Shown here: one piece after another, positions 19,834 to 32,847 of the stretch
How positions within the stretch are numbered: the stretch's first letter is position 1
Layout of the letters: each line of letters opens with the position of its first letter
Source of the DNA: Daucus carota subsp. sativus
Lineage: Eukaryota; Streptophyta; Magnoliopsida; Apiales; Apiaceae
Reading direction: 5' to 3'
Assembly: GCF_001625215.2 (NCBI RefSeq)
Contig: NC_030385.2
Span: forward strand, 26,219,135 to 26,283,134
Length of the DNA: 64,000 nt
Notes under the pieces: generated by a model
The model's database searches: none
What the model saw: only the letters and a program-made list of their open reading frames with translations
What the model was told of the DNA's origin: nothing
Position numbers and translations under genes: made by a program

Positions 19834-21147
19834 ACTCGGTTAACAGAAATCGAAACCTTAATCTCATAACAAGTGTTTAGATTAATTATTTGGTGCTATG
19901 GAATGAGAACTAAACACTTGTTATTTGGTGTTTTTATGATCATTTTGCCGGAGCACTATAGTTGCAATGATTCGAAATCTCAAATTTGATCAGAAAAAAC
20001 CCAAAAATTAAATGATCTGTTATTCGGAGGATTTTATTCCTTACGCTTAACCAAATCGAAACCTTAATCCCATAACCAAGTGATTAGATTTCGAATCATG
20101 TCTCGTATTCCAATTAACCCTCGTTTCCGATTCCCATTCTCAACCTCAATCCAAAAGCCCTCTATGAGTTCCAGCTATCTCCATCTCATGTACTTTGCCA
20201 GTGCACAAGATCCACCTTCCAATCATATGATTCGGGACAAAAATTACTCACACAAACACATTCACCTCTTCAATCCATAACAATCAGTTTACTAAACTGA
20301 ATCAATCTTTGATTCATAGAATGTCCTTCAGCAAAGATGAAGATGAAAAAACTTATTCCAGGATGTTCATCATATTTTTCATTTAAAACTGGCAAAATAA
20401 TGTATAATGAAACCATCCGACTAAACTTATTTTTTAAAAATAAGAATTTATTCCTGAAAAAAACACATACAAGTCAACTTTTTTTCCTGAAAGAAGCCAT
20501 TTTCCCCACGTAATCCCACGGAGCTTAATTTATGTAGCCAAACAGGCCCAACAGTTACTGCAGATTATGTATTAGCTGAAATTGAGAAAACGAAAAGAAA
20601 AAGGATGTGGATACAGCATCTTTCAACGCATATGCAATTGATTGCTTATGCGGAGGCGAAAGACAAGCATCGTGTTTGTTATCTGCCCGCAACGGAACGC
20701 AGCCGCCGTTAGATTATTTTCAGACGGATGGTTCTTTAAAAGGCATTTCTGTTTTTTAACCCTAATCTCCTCTTCTATTTATACACAACATCAACAACCC
20801 CATCTCTTCCCAATTCTCCGTTTTACCCTCCCATTTCTTTTGCCTGCCACTACTGCTGTATTAGAGCTTATTTTTGCTGACATGAGTTGGCCCACTTACT
20901 TGTTCAATCATCTATGATAGATATATTTTTATTTTTTTTGGCATTCAAAACAAATTTTGATGCTAATAATAAAAATAATAATTTATATTAATATATTATT
21001 ATATTAATTATCTTTTTGATAAATATGAAAATTATATATCTCATTGCTTATACATGTATTATTTATAATATGTGTTTTGTAAATTAAAATTTATTAATGA
21101 GTAAAAATCATGTATTCAGGAAAAAATTATGAAGAACTAGCGTTTAA
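19834..21147. other. Intergenic DNA without recognised genes
   Basis: Two related segments (around 19852-19890 and 20055-20090) share a GAAACCTTAATC..CATAAC motif, hinting at another decayed foldback. A plus-strand frame at 20642-20917 and another at 20080-20280 have no recognisable features. The rest is AT-rich. Confidence 0.4.
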
Positions 21148-21532
21148 GAGCATTTTCATTGGGTTCTCTATACTTTCATTATCCCTATAATTTAGGGAAA
21201 TTTTTAAATTTTTGTCCAAATTGTGGTTCCATCCGAAACCCTAAAATGGGGTTTAGTTTTAGGGACAAAAACTAAAACCCCATATTTGGGGACTTACTAT
21301 TCATTCCCCATTTCATTTCTTTTCATTTTTTAGTTTTATTTATAAGTGTAATTGATTAGATAATAGATGGAAGAGAGAGAAAGAACTAATATAAAAGGGA
21401 ATATAGGGATGGGGTGAGATAGGATGAGGAATGAGATGTAGATGATTTTTAAATTCATGAAAATAATTTTAGAGACTTACTAAATTTAGTAAGAAAATAG
21501 GGATGGGGATGAAGAATCCAATGTGAATGCTC
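21148..21532. mobile_element. Tourist/Harbinger-type MITE
   Basis: 385 bp with imperfect terminal repeats GAGCATTTTCATTGG / CCAATGTGAATGCTC and a TAA duplication (21145-21147, 21533-21535). It is distinct in sequence from the 19533 copy but has the same target preference. Confidence 0.83.
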
Positions 21533-21635
21533 TAAGAGTTGAATTTTAGATGATTTCATTTGTTTGGATTTCCAACACTTGATAAAGTAACGAGGACAGA
21601 TGACGCAGCATTTATGTCTTTCAAAAAAAATTATA

Positions 21636-21939
21636 CTCCCGCTGTCTCAATTTATAGGTCTATTTTGGAATAAACACACATATTAAGAAAAAAGTTGGTT
21701 TGATGGAATCTTATCTCATGTATCATTAATTAGTGCATTGATAAGTGAGAATATTGTTGAGTTTCAAAAAAATCACAATAAATATAAGGATTTAGTGCAT
21801 TGAGAAATGAGAATAATGTTGAGTTTCAAAAAAAATCACAATTAATATGTAGATAAATTTGTATTGAAAGAAGAGAGGGACAAGTATTTTGGGACAAATT
21901 TTTTTTCCAAACTGGACCTATAAATTGAGACGGATGAAG
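21636..21939. mobile_element. Stowaway-type MITE
   Basis: 304 bp. The ends CTCCCGCTGTCTCAATTTAT and ATAAATTGAGACGGATGAAG are inverted repeats extending about 35 bp, with TA duplications. A segment of about 65 bp around TAGTGCATTGA is duplicated inside the element (about 21733-21840). Confidence 0.82.
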
Positions 21940-22110
21940 TAAATACTAAATAACATAACATTACAAAGTGATATTCGAGTCCTATTTCTCAGACGTGATA
22001 TTTGAGTCATTATTACTCAAATGGGTTGAAATTGTTATAAAAGGTCCAACCCTTTTTATATCGGGTAAAATATTAGTTCGTGGTCTATGAAAATCATAAC
22101 ATTATTAGTA

Positions 22111-22345
22111 TTCCCTCTGTCCCATAATAAGAGTCGCTTTGACTTTTGACACGTAGTTTGAGATGTAAAAAAAACATACCTCTACATATTATTTTTCAAA
22201 TTTTCTTTTTCTGAATAAAAATTTAACATCTATATTTTTATTCAGAAAAAGAAAATTTGAAAAATAATATGTAGAGATATGTTTTTTTTACACCTCAAAT
22301 TACGTGTCAAAAATCAAAACGACTCTTATTATGGGACAGAGGGAG
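22111..22345. mobile_element. Stowaway-type MITE, almost fully palindromic
   Basis: 235 bp flanked by TA. The terminal sequence TTCCCTCTGTCCCATAATAA mirrors TTATTATGGGACAGAGGGAG, and pairing continues through nearly the whole element around a centre near 22228, so a transcript would fold into one long hairpin. Confidence 0.88.
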
Positions 22346-22675
22346 TAATTGTTTACCGTGCACAGAACACTCGTAAATATCCCGAAGTGATCTATTGATA
22401 TTAACCTCTCCGTAAGCAAAGGTCTGAAGATTTGAGGTGTAAACACTCTCCAAGACCACACAATAAAGCAACCATGTGGTGCAATTCCTTCAAGTAATAT
22501 TAGGCTGTGAATGCCTGTAGTTCTGCATACTGTATTATATACATCCATAAGCAGCTGCTGACCTACTTATGGAACTATACTGGTCACATTATCATTTCAT
22601 TTCATATGCAGTCATTTTTATGATACAAGCTTCACTGTCTTTGTTTCCCTCTTACTGGATTGGATTTGGTTCTTT

Positions 22676-25600
22676 TCACTCGATTCTTTCAAGATTATAT
22701 TGCACCATTTCTTCCAGGGCCAACCGAAAGGAACTAGAAGGAAGGCACTGGAGACTTTGGATTGCTAAATCAGCTTTTTCTTTAGCTAAAGCTTGAGCCT
22801 TTTCAATTCCCCCACATCTCTTCACTAGCTCAATAGCTTCGTCAAGTGAACCACTCTCACAAAATTCTGAGTCAATGATGTTCCTCAGTTTTGGTTCTTT
22901 GTCTAATGCAAATATAACAGGTGCAGTAAGGTTTCCCTTTGCGAGGTCACTTCCTGCTGGCTTTCCCAGTTGCTCAGTAGACTGAGTAAAATCCAGTATG
23001 TCATCCACAACTTGGAAGGACAGACCAAGATTCTTACCATACTGATACATATGCTCGCTTGTGTCACTGTTGACTCCGCTAAAAATGGAAGCTCCTTTGG
23101 TGCTAGCTGCTATTAAGGAGGCTGTCTTATAGTAGCTTTTGGTCAAGTACTCATCAAGCCCCACATCACAATTGAACAAGCTGGAAGCCTGCTTTATTTC
23201 GCCACTTGCAAAATCTTTGATAACCTGCCATTAGACCATATAGATGCACCGGGTAGGTAATGTTAAGCAAGCAAAAAAAATGATATTATCTTCTACAATT
23301 CTGGTAAAAGAGAAATTAGAAATGAGACATATACATTAAGCTGCAGAATCCAGAATGTGGTCATCATAAGAACACAATTGTAACGATAGCTACCACGTAA
23401 AACAGAAAAGGGCCAGGTAGGTTACACATACTTGGCTGATGAGTTTTATGACTTCAAGATTTTCCAGATTAGCCAGGTACCATGATGACTGCGCAAACAT
23501 GAAATCCCCTGCTAGCACAGCTGCACGAGTACCATAGAGTTGATGAACTGTTTCTTTTCCTGCATAGTAGCACTTAAGGATTATAAACTGGCAGGTGGAG
23601 AATGACGAAAAAACTGATGTATTCTAAACATTGTAGGATTTTACTTGTATGCAATACAGTGCAAAGACCTAATAAAGCCCATCATCATTTGGTTAAATTA
23701 ATCAGTAAGAAAGTTGTTGAAGGGTGCAGTTGAAGACATAAAGCATACAATACAGACATACTAATATCATAGAATCAATTACAGACACCTGATGCATATG
23801 TCAATACAGTAGAGAACATGAAGCTTGAACTGGCTATCTGTCACGATAAATCAATATAATATTCCAAAACCTCTATCTGAAAGTATGTAGAACATAACTA
23901 AATCGATAGCAATCTTGTTTTCCCAAATAAAAGGAAATTCAATGCACATGGTAACGCAACTTCAAACACATAATAAGTTTGTAGTGATGGACTAATAAGT
24001 AGTAGTTCATCACATATACATACATACGGGCAGTCCTGCAGTTTTTCTATTACTACTGTTTTGAGTGTAACTGGAAGAGATGTGAGTTACTATGCAATCA
24101 TCTCAGCAGTAGTTACTATAGAATGAACTCGTTGCACATAATTTCAGTTAGTACATGGTAGCTCCAGAACACTTAGGAAATAGAAGTCAGACCTCTTCTC
24201 ATGTCACTTTCATCTAGCACATCGTCATGTATCAAGCTTGCAGTATGGATCATTTCAATGATCTCCCCCAGACGTCTATGTTCTTTAGTAAGGTCCCTGA
24301 AACAGAAACATATGTTAGATAAATTCATTCATTATATTATCCAGATGGCAAAAGAGGAGAGTAGATGATTCTTACTTCAAGCCTACAAATTCTGCAGTGG
24401 CTCTTGACACTAGAAAAACCAAAGCAGGTCTCATCCTCTTTCCACCGGCGCTAAAGATCTGTTCTGCAGCGGACATCAAAACTGGATTGTCTGCACCAAC
24501 AATCTAGAATATGGACTTAATTAGGTGCACAACATTGATTTGGATTGTGTGAAGAAAAATAACAGAAGGGAGGATTACATATACATTGTAATAAGAATTT
24601 ATATGGCCCTTTTGCATTTAAACTTAGTGATAGTACTATGCCTTACTCTACAATTGCATAAAGTCTACAAGTAAATGACATATACTGTTGACAAACACGC
24701 ACATTAACAGACATGAACAAAACCCCTACTGACGGAACCGTCTGTTCTGATGAGCAGAGTTTTGATATTTGAAAGTGAAGGTTATTCATATTAGTTTGGC
24801 AAGCTTAAAATTAAATGTAAAATTAGATCATTTATAATATATATTCACCACTCAACTCATGCTTCAAAGATGTAAGCCCTATGTAAGAATATATTAAATA
24901 AAAATATTGCAACAGTGGAATTATTTATTAGATTCAATTCTATGTCTTTTTCTAATGGAAACTTTGTAATTTGAAAGTTGAGAAGACATAAACAGGATAT
25001 CTGTGCTTGTCAAATTTTCACACACTTAAGTACGAAGAGCTACAAACTTAAGTAGTTGTGCATTGTGAGTGAGGCCATCTCACCATTTTCCCTTGAGAAT
25101 CGAGATACAAGAAAATCATCACAAAAATTATCTACAATTGCCTCCAATTCTAGTTGCATAATTTCACCATGTACATCTCAACAATATAATGTCACCATGT
25201 ACATCTCAACATTATATACAAGAAATGTCATTATAAGTTATAATCTGACCTCTTATGATATCATGCTCTAATATCACAAAGTTGAATCTACTAAAAACTT
25301 CTCACCTGTATATTGCAACAGCCATAATATTAAATTATCATCATTGTACGGCCAAACCACTAGTCCTTGAATTCACCCAAAATAATATTTGACAGTGATG
25401 CAAAATAAACTTTTTAAGTTCTTAAAGCCCTGAAGACTCTGCTTCCTTCAAGTATATTATTTAAAAAACTTACTGAGAAAGAAAGAAAACCAACCTTCAA
25501 CAAAGTTCTGTAAAGTTTGATACTAGACTCCATTCGAATCTCTTTTACATAGAAACTAGCCTAATACTATTGTAGGTACTAAACTGAAGATATATTTGGA

Positions 25601-27594
25601 TTTAAGACATTGAACCCACATACATTTGCTGATCAAAAGAAACAGCTTAGTTTGGTTGCCTACTTAACATACCATTATGTCTAACGATACTGCTATTGTC
25701 TACAAGTAGTGATGCCAATAGCCACTTAACCTCATCCTGACCAAGTTAACTCGTGATAAAATTTTATTAATGCCTTATTACAGCTATGCAATAACATCAA
25801 AATTACATATTTATTCACAAGACAATCACAATTGCCTAACACTTTAATTTGCATAGCATGTTTCAACTAAAAAAAGATACTAAGAGGTACTAACCGACTG
25901 CAAATTATTATTCAATATGATCAGGTCATCCGCAACAAGCTCAAACAAATTCACTAGAGATATTGGACTTCTTGAGCCAGTTTTCACCTCCTCCAGTGGT
26001 GCAGGAATCGGTGCGACCCCTAAAATTCCACTACAACCGATGAAAACAGCAATATTGCACATTAAAGATTCAAATAACACAAAACAAATCATTTTTATTT
26101 CTACTTTATTGATAAGGACAATGCAATCCAGTAAAGCGGTGAGTATTAAATTGTAACAATATATTCAAAAATAATGAGTAAAATTTAAAATGATGGCTGA
26201 ATTTTATCAGTTTTTGCACTTTAGTGGCTGGGATTTCAAATTTGCAATACGGTGGCTAGACATTGTTTTTATGTTTCAAAGAAATAGCTAAGGGCCTGAG
26301 AAAAGAAACTAATCTTTTTTTCTCAAAAAAATGGTCTTAGCCACCTTTTTGATGAATTAAAACAATATCCGTTACCCTGTTGTAAACTTGAAGTTCCGGC
26401 CACCAAAATGAAAAAACTGATAAAGTTCGGCCACCAAATTACACTATACTTAAAAATAAAATCTAATTTGTCGAGAACTACTTAATTAAAGAATCAGGAG
26501 ATTACTTCTTGTTCCTTTAACAATAGAGTAAATTGCACTTGTGTGGCCAAATAAATCGTTTTAATGCACAAAAGAAGCTCCGCCTCCACACGCTAGATGG
26601 CGTTAACGGAAGTAAGGGCATTTTGGACTGTTCATGATTCAACATTTTTCACTTGTCAACCTCGACGTCCCCCTGCACCGACCTCCATCTCGGCTGCCCA
26701 ACCCCGCCATCCTCATCAAACTCTCACCCCAACCCCATCGCCCTTGTCCTCCCATCTGTTGAAATATAACATAAGATCAACTTGGGGCCTTCCCCTAACA
26801 ACTCAAGGTTTTAGATGAACTAGTTTTCAACATGATATCACAGCCAGGTTTGGCGGAGGTCTTAAGTTCAACTCTTCGTCACCACACGCCGATGACCTCC
26901 CATTCTCCCTCCCCTTGCTCATATTCCTTAAAATAAAACTGGTTTTTACAAGTAAAAATGTTTTTGAAAAATCCTTTAAAATGTTTATTATCTTTCTCCG
27001 ATCAAATACGATTTTGCTTTAAAAAGATTTATTTGCCCACACAGGTGCTGAGTTTAAAAAATTGGCCAACAATGTGAAAATGTAATACAAGCCACTAATA
27101 TGCAATTTAGTGTTAACAATGTTACACTAATTGTGTTGAGTTTAAAAAGTTGCCCAACAATATGAAACTTTATACAAGCCACAAATGTGCAATTTACTCT
27201 TAATAAGATCACATTAATTATCAAATATACACGGCTTCAGTAAATAAAAACACAATATCAAGAAGAATTATGCATTGGGAAAAGAAAAAAATTATTGAAT
27301 GCATACATGTCATTTGGGCACCATCCTGCCTAAATTAGCCTGTATTTACATTATTTTGAACCTAAAGAGTGAAGAAAACTAAGTACCTTCGATAGAAGCT
27401 TCAGTTGCTCCAATGTCTTGCCGGAAACAGAACAACCTCTGAGCACCATAGCCATTTTGGACAGCTCTAGGAACTCCATTACAACGTTTTCCAATCATAT
27501 ATCTATCAAATGAAGCATTATATGAGAACCCGAAAGCTGCAAAATCAGGCCCAAGTCGAGAAAAATCAAGATTCTGGCATTTCATTGACATCAT
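22676..27594 (-). CDS. Solanesyl diphosphate synthase, plastid type, six exons
   Basis: Exons (minus strand) 27387-27594, 25895-26019, 24376-24503, 24193-24296, 23432-23559 and 22676-23224 join in phase to 413 residues, the usual length for plant SPS. The enzyme is a trans-prenyltransferase that adds isopentenyl diphosphate units to make the C45 chain used for plastoquinone-9. It has the first Asp-rich motif DDVLD (178-182), the second DDILD (305-309), [15 protein letters not shown] binding the substrate diphosphate, and an N-terminal extension of about 110 residues consistent with an organelle transit peptide. It is very close to Arabidopsis SPS1/SPS2 throughout. Two adjacent ATGs (27594, 27591) could start it. 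Intron 1 (1367 bp) carries a MITE-like repeat, and the 1.4-kb intron 2 shows no gene. Confidence 0.96.
26178..26444. mobile_element. MITE-like inverted repeat in SPS intron 1
   Basis: Ends are imperfect inverted repeats of about 45 bp: GATGGCTGAATTTTATCAG at the left and CTGATAAAGTTCGGCCACC at the right, followed in both arms by a related TTTAGTGGC / GCCACCAAAA block. No target duplication could be fixed, so boundaries are approximate. Confidence 0.55.
27045..27222. repeat. Short tandem duplication in SPS intron 1
   Basis: Two degenerate copies of about 88 bp follow each other. Both contain a TTGAGTTTAAAAA-like start, a CCAACAAT block, TACAAGCCAC and TGCAATTTA. Origin unknown. Confidence 0.6.
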
Positions 27595-28420
27595 TCTGTG
27601 TTGATACTACTAATGCTAGTGAGTCAAGAAGCAAAGGCTGTTGAATTCTCAGAGACAGAGGAACCAAGCAATTATAAGGTGGAAAAATGTACTTGAAAAT
27701 ATATAGAGATAATGCAGGGGAGGGAATTTGAAAGAGAGTGAGAAGTGGCGTCCTTAACATAGGAAGCTATGCTCACCACAGACAAGTTGGAGGTTAGAAG
27801 CCAAAAAGATGTGGTGCTGTTACTTAAGTTTTATATGCAAGCTGAATAACTTAAATATCATTTTATTTTATGTACTTTTTAGAAAAATACTACACACTCA
27901 AAAATTGTTTTCAATTTTTTTCATAAATATTAGTTGACAATATTAGATTGCTTTCCATTCACATTAATAATAATGGAACCCTATGAAACCTGTGCACATA
28001 AATCACCCAACTAAAATCAATCATGTTTTATGGGAAAAAATTTAAGACAAGATTTGGATTACGTAGCATTTTTTGTTTTCAAGGGAGTGAATACGATCTT
28101 TAATTATTTAATGCAAGTATTTAAAGCTTGTGAAGAATTATATCATTTTTTAATTTTTTTTACCATCAGATCAAAATAATATCATCATTTTAATTGTTTG
28201 TTCTTGTCGATATGATTTATATAATTTTTTCTAATGAAATTTGTATTATATTCGAAGATAGTTCGTGATTATATGAGAGTACTATCTGGATTTTACAATA
28301 CGTTAAGGCTTCATTGGTGATAATTCAATTGTGATTTTGATATGATATATAAATTTTAATCGATTGTATTTGATTGATTTCATGTGGATTCTTGATAAAA
28401 TGTCGGAGAACTGACATATA
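27595..28420. other. 5' flank of SPS and AT-rich spacer
   Basis: Presumed SPS promoter and leader directly upstream of 27594, then AT-rich DNA with no gene or repeat that could be identified. Confidence 0.4.
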
Positions 28421-28989
28421 TTCTCTTTGTCCATTTATATAAAGTTTATTTTTTGGACGTCCCACTAATTGTATACATTCCAAAAGTAGTAATAAAACAC
28501 CGTTACACCAACTGCTTTCTTCTACTATGTCCATTCTATAATACTTAATATAAACACTATCACGCCCACTATTTTCCTCCACTATAGCAAATATATTAGT
28601 ATTAAATATAAATAATGCCATATGAACTTATTATGGTTTTTATTTGTATTGTATTTTTCAGGATACGCGAGATGGAAGAAAGAATGATAACGGGACCTTT
28701 TATGGGTGTTTTCTTATCGAACATTAAAGATTTATTGTCTAAGCGTCCCCGGTCATCTCTGCATGTCCGAGGGTTAGATGGTAAACTTTCTTGAACGAAA
28801 GGAACTCCTGGGAGCGGCTATTGTATTCTGATACAATTCATCATACGTGAAAGTATCTTGTGACCAAAAAAAAAAAAAAAAAAAAAAAATGCCACCACTA
28901 TACTCACTTTTCATCTAACTTTACTCTTTTTATATTTTTCTTGGTCTCCGTGTCCCAACCAAATGTATGCAATTGGTTGGAACGGGGAG
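28421..28989. mobile_element. Stowaway-type MITE split by a retroposon
   Basis: The left end TTCTCTTTGTCC and right end AACGGGGAG are flanked by TA (28419-28420, 28990-28991). Read on the minus strand, the internal sequence (GTAAAGTTAGATGAAAAGTG, then GTGGAGGAAAATAGTG) matches the MITE at 62538-62873, so the two are one family. The element is interrupted at 28621-28887 by a poly(A) retroposon. Confidence 0.8.
28621..28887 (+). mobile_element. 5'-truncated poly(A) retroposon nested in a MITE
   Basis: About 267 bp ending in a run of some 24 A. The 7-bp AATGCCA is duplicated on both sides (28614-28620, 28888-28894). The sequence from TTTTTCAGGAT (about 28655) to GATACAATTCATC is homologous to the last module of the 2.18-kb insertion at 4349-6532. 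Short duplication, poly(A) tail and 5' truncation are typical of LINE-mediated insertion. Confidence 0.75.
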
Positions 28990-30514
28990 TAGTCTTTAGA
29001 ATTTAAGCACATCATTTTCCACCTATTTTTATGGAATTTCAAAAATCTTAAAATACATTAAAAAAACACAAAATTTTTATGTTATGAAGTTTAAAAAATG
29101 CATCATTATTTAATAATCATGAGTTTTTAATGAATTTTAAATAATCAATTATTAAATGTCACTAGATTTTTTTTTTTGAAAAAGATAAATGTCACTAGAT
29201 TTTTAAGCATAACTAATTGTGATTGAATGCCACCTTATTGCATAATTTAAAATTCCTAATTAATATCCCACAATTCGGATATATTTTTTAAAATCCGAGT
29301 TGAATATACTCGAATTTCATTAATGAAAAAAATCATATAAATCTTGATTGAATACACCCGCATGTCATTTAAAATGAATTTGTGTTATGATAGATATTTT
29401 TTTTTATAATCTGTCTGACCAAAGAATTTTTATTAGGATTAGACTTATTAAATCTTTTTTTAACACTTTTGGATATAAAGGTGAATTATATTTTCGGGGA
29501 ATAATGCATTCTCTTTGGCTTAGACAATAATTTTTTATGACAATCTTTTTATCAAAGATTACATTCTTGATGGTAGAGCTTTAAAAAAATTATTTCATTA
29601 ATCTAAATTACACCGAATATTATTGAGGATTATTTAATTTTGTTTCGTACCTGATTCGTAACTATGGGATGTATTTGGTGGTGAGCATTTCGTGGGTTTA
29701 GTCCAAAATCTGACCGAACCATGTAGATCGAAAACTGATTTTTTTTTTCTTGAACAAACCGAACCGAATTTCATTATGGACCGAACCTCCGAACTGGCCA
29801 AAAGAACTGAAAATATTTTTAAAACAAAAATTTATATCATAATTAAATAAAAAATTAATGATTTATTTTTAAAAAATAATATTATTTAATCGTCACCACT
29901 TTATCAAAAATAGATATAAATAAATTTACAAAATAGATATTATAATTAATACTTAAAAAATATATATTAAATATATAATATAAATATAAATTAATGTTAC
30001 TGTTTGGACTATTCAGTCATTATTTTACGGACCGGACCAAATTTTATTTCGTGCTATTCGTCTCGACGGAATAAACTGAATTTTCAGAAAATTAGGACCA
30101 AATACAAAAATTCTTTAAAATTTTTATGGAACGGGACTCCTAAATGATGTTACATAGAACTAATCACACATCTAAGATATATAAGTTCAGTGACAACTCT
30201 AAATGTGATTCCAAAAACCCTGAGCAAAACAAATACTATCACGTTATCATCACCAGCTTGTATCATCCATGATTCACGGCCATGTTAGGTCACCGCTCGC
30301 CAATCAACATCACATAATTTGAATGGATCCCACATTGCCACATAGCATTAAAAGCAAATAATATATTTTTTAAATAAAAAAATTAGTATTTTTCCTGTTT
30401 TTTGATAATGGTAGCAAAAATATGAGCCTTCTAATAATAATAATTACAAAAACAATACACTAACACTGTAACACACATCCATAGAAATTACGCACTTATA
30501 TATGGCGAGAAAAT
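28990..30514. other. AT-rich gene-free DNA
   Basis: No gene or confident repeat. At about 29690-30110 runs of AACCGAACCGAA / ACCGGACC type sequence suggest a decayed repeat of unknown class. Confidence 0.4.
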
Positions 30515-31362
30515 TCATATTATATTATATTATATACTTATATATAATAAGCGTAAGGGAGATAATTTGGTCGCATGGTCCTCTGGTCCAAAAGCTTATC
30601 ATCTGTCGGATCTTATATTGAACAAATAAGCACCGTTAGATTGGAACAAAATTAAATTCTGTTCTAGAAGGCAACTGATATCTACTTGCATGTTTATAAT
30701 TCCTTTTCTGAATCCAAAACAAATTCTGTCTTTCACATGTATATGATTTTTTTTAATCCTAAATAAATATTTTCTACCAGTTTTATTCGTGGAATCATAT
30801 AAATCTCACCGTCACAATTTTTTTATAATATACTTTAAAATTAATAAGCCGGATTTATGTGAGAAACATATAAAAAAGTTTTTCTTAATACAAAATAGAT
30901 TCTACCTTCTTATTGCATATTTATGATTCCTTTTCTTAATTCAAAACAAATTATGTTTATCAATTTTAATTTAGAACCATATAAATTTTTTGAAAAATAT
31001 TTAAATCACATTATAATAATTTTAATATAAAATACATTTATTAATATAATCTAATAGGAGTTGGCATAACGTATTCCACTCAAAATATATTAAAATTTAA
31101 TAGATAAAATTTAATACTTTGGCATGATACATACGAGAAAAGGAATTGCTTGATTAAAATAATTTATTTGAAATCATTAATGGCTGTGATGATGTATTTA
31201 CCAAAGTTCTAACTTACAAACAAATCATAATTTCGAATTTTATTTTATTGAAAATTTTAATTTATTATTTATAAATTAAATTTTTTCACACCATTTAAAA
31301 TATATTTAAAAAGTTTATAAATAATTAAAAAGCTCTCATGCCTTGCACGGGCTATAAGCTAG
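30515..31362 (+). mobile_element. Helitron-like candidate
   Basis: It starts with TC followed by an AT-rich terminus, and ends with a short hairpin (CATGC-CTT-GCACG) 9 bp before a terminal CTAG, followed by T, as in many non-autonomous plant Helitrons. The GCGTAAGGGAGATAATTTGG block near the start is GC-richer than its surroundings. The 5' flanking base is T rather than the expected A, and no helicase is present, so this is tentative. Confidence 0.45.
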
Positions 31363-31420
31363 TATATATTTGCAAGATTTAACAAGTTGCAACATTCTTT
31401 TGATATCTAATATTAATATA

Positions 31421-31644
31421 CCCCTCTATTTCAAAATAATATTCGGACTCTTTCACGTGATTTGAGATATAAAATACATAATTTGATACATTATCTTTCA
31501 AATTTCATTTTATAAATAAAAATTTAACATCTATAATTTTATTTTTAAAAAAAAAGATCTCGAAAAATAATATGTAGAAATATATTTTTAGACTTCAAAA
31601 TACGTGTAAAAATGAAAACAATTGTTATTTTAGAATGGATGAAG
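31421..31644. mobile_element. Degenerate Stowaway-type MITE
   Basis: 224 bp flanked by TA, with ends CCCCTCTATTTCAAAATAAT and ATTTTAGAATGGATGAAG and internal self-complementarity resembling the element at 22111-22345. Confidence 0.65.
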
Positions 31645-32218
31645 TATGTAAAAAATTGTCTATGAAAAAATCAAAAATGACATATTTAACAATTATGAAT
31701 TATACAAGTAGCTAACCAAGTTCAAATTGTAAAAATAACATGGACAAGAACAGGAGGGCGGAAGAAATGCACTTATTCAGGAATCAGGGTATGTCTAGCC
31801 TCCCAATAATGCTTTTTCTCCCTTACAAAAAAAAATGATTTATCTCTAAAAAAATAATTATATCAATAAAATATTTTTAATATTAAGTAGTTGACAAATG
31901 TTTGACCTTTTTTTAAAAGGATAAAAAAGGCACTTGTTAACTCATATAAGTACATAAATATTTTCATTTCAAATAAATTATTTCGGAAAAGTGATAAACA
32001 TGAATTTTATTTTTTTTGTCATTTTATTGTAAAATGTTATGCCAAGATAATATTTATTACCATCGCTCACTGTGAAATTCGAAAATTTGAACTCTCCACC
32101 TTCACTCATACATCCTAAACCTAAAGACATGCCGCTAATTTAAAGAATTTGACATAATTTAAATCCGGATAAAGAAATATAGCTAACTTTGGGTTTTTGG
32201 GTTGGAGAGACATGGTTA
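31645..32218. other. AT-rich spacer
   Basis: No gene, RNA or repeat could be identified. Confidence 0.4.
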
Positions 32219-32632
32219 GAGCAACTCCAACAACTATTCAGCATCCTCCTCATAAATAATATTATTAAATCAGCTCTTAGTTTTTTAAGATACAAAATCA
32301 TCTTGACACTCCAAAAACACTCCTCAAATTCACTCTCTATGTCTTTATACATATATTATGTCAGTACTAATTTGGTCAGCACTTGCACATTAATTATTTA
32401 GTACCAGTTTGCAAGGATAGCAGCGTACAAAGGCCAGGGAAATGTGAGAAAGGCTGCTGGATATTAATATAAAATCAAAAGAGGAAGATAGATAGGCTCC
32501 TCACTATTGAGGAGAGGTATGAAGCTCCTAAAAATGTGAGGATGACTTGGGAGTCTGTTGGAGGTGTGGTTTTCTTCCATTTCTTCAAATTATAGGTTAA
32601 GAGGATATATAGAGAGTGTGTTGGGGTTGCTC
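32219..32632. mobile_element. Tourist/Harbinger-type MITE
   Basis: 414 bp with terminal inverted repeats GAGCAACTCCAACA / TGTTGGGGTTGCTC and TTA duplications (32216-32218, 32633-32635). Non-coding inside. Confidence 0.83.
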
Positions 32633-32741
32633 TTACAACTTACAAGCCATCCTCATAGTTTCCGCCGTGAGAAAAAAGAAAATGCAGTTTTGTGAAGTTG
32701 TAACAGCAGCGCTACATGTTATTTAAAGCTCCTGCATTATA

Positions 32742-32847
32742 GCCAACAAAGTGTTGGTGTGGCGGTAGAGCTCTTGTACCCCCTTGCGGGAGGTCGGGAG
32801 TTCGACTCCCCACGTGTGCGTGTGTATTCAATTAGCAAAAAAAAAAA
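32742..32847 (+). mobile_element. tRNA-derived SINE upstream of FAP3
   Basis: About 106 bp with an RNA polymerase III A box (TGGCGGTAGAGC) and B box (GGAGTTCGACTCC), ending in poly(A). A 17-bp duplication AAAGCTCCTGCATTATA is perfect on both sides (32725-32741 and 32848-32864). It sits 58 bp before the FAP3 ATG, so it falls in the leader or core promoter. Confidence 0.9.

Noticed and set aside
26020..26030. Alternative SPS exon 2 acceptor at 26031 (GTTGTAG)
   Set aside because: Using it would put a stop in frame (GTG GAA TTT TAG); the TTTTAG acceptor at 26020 keeps phase and fits the family.
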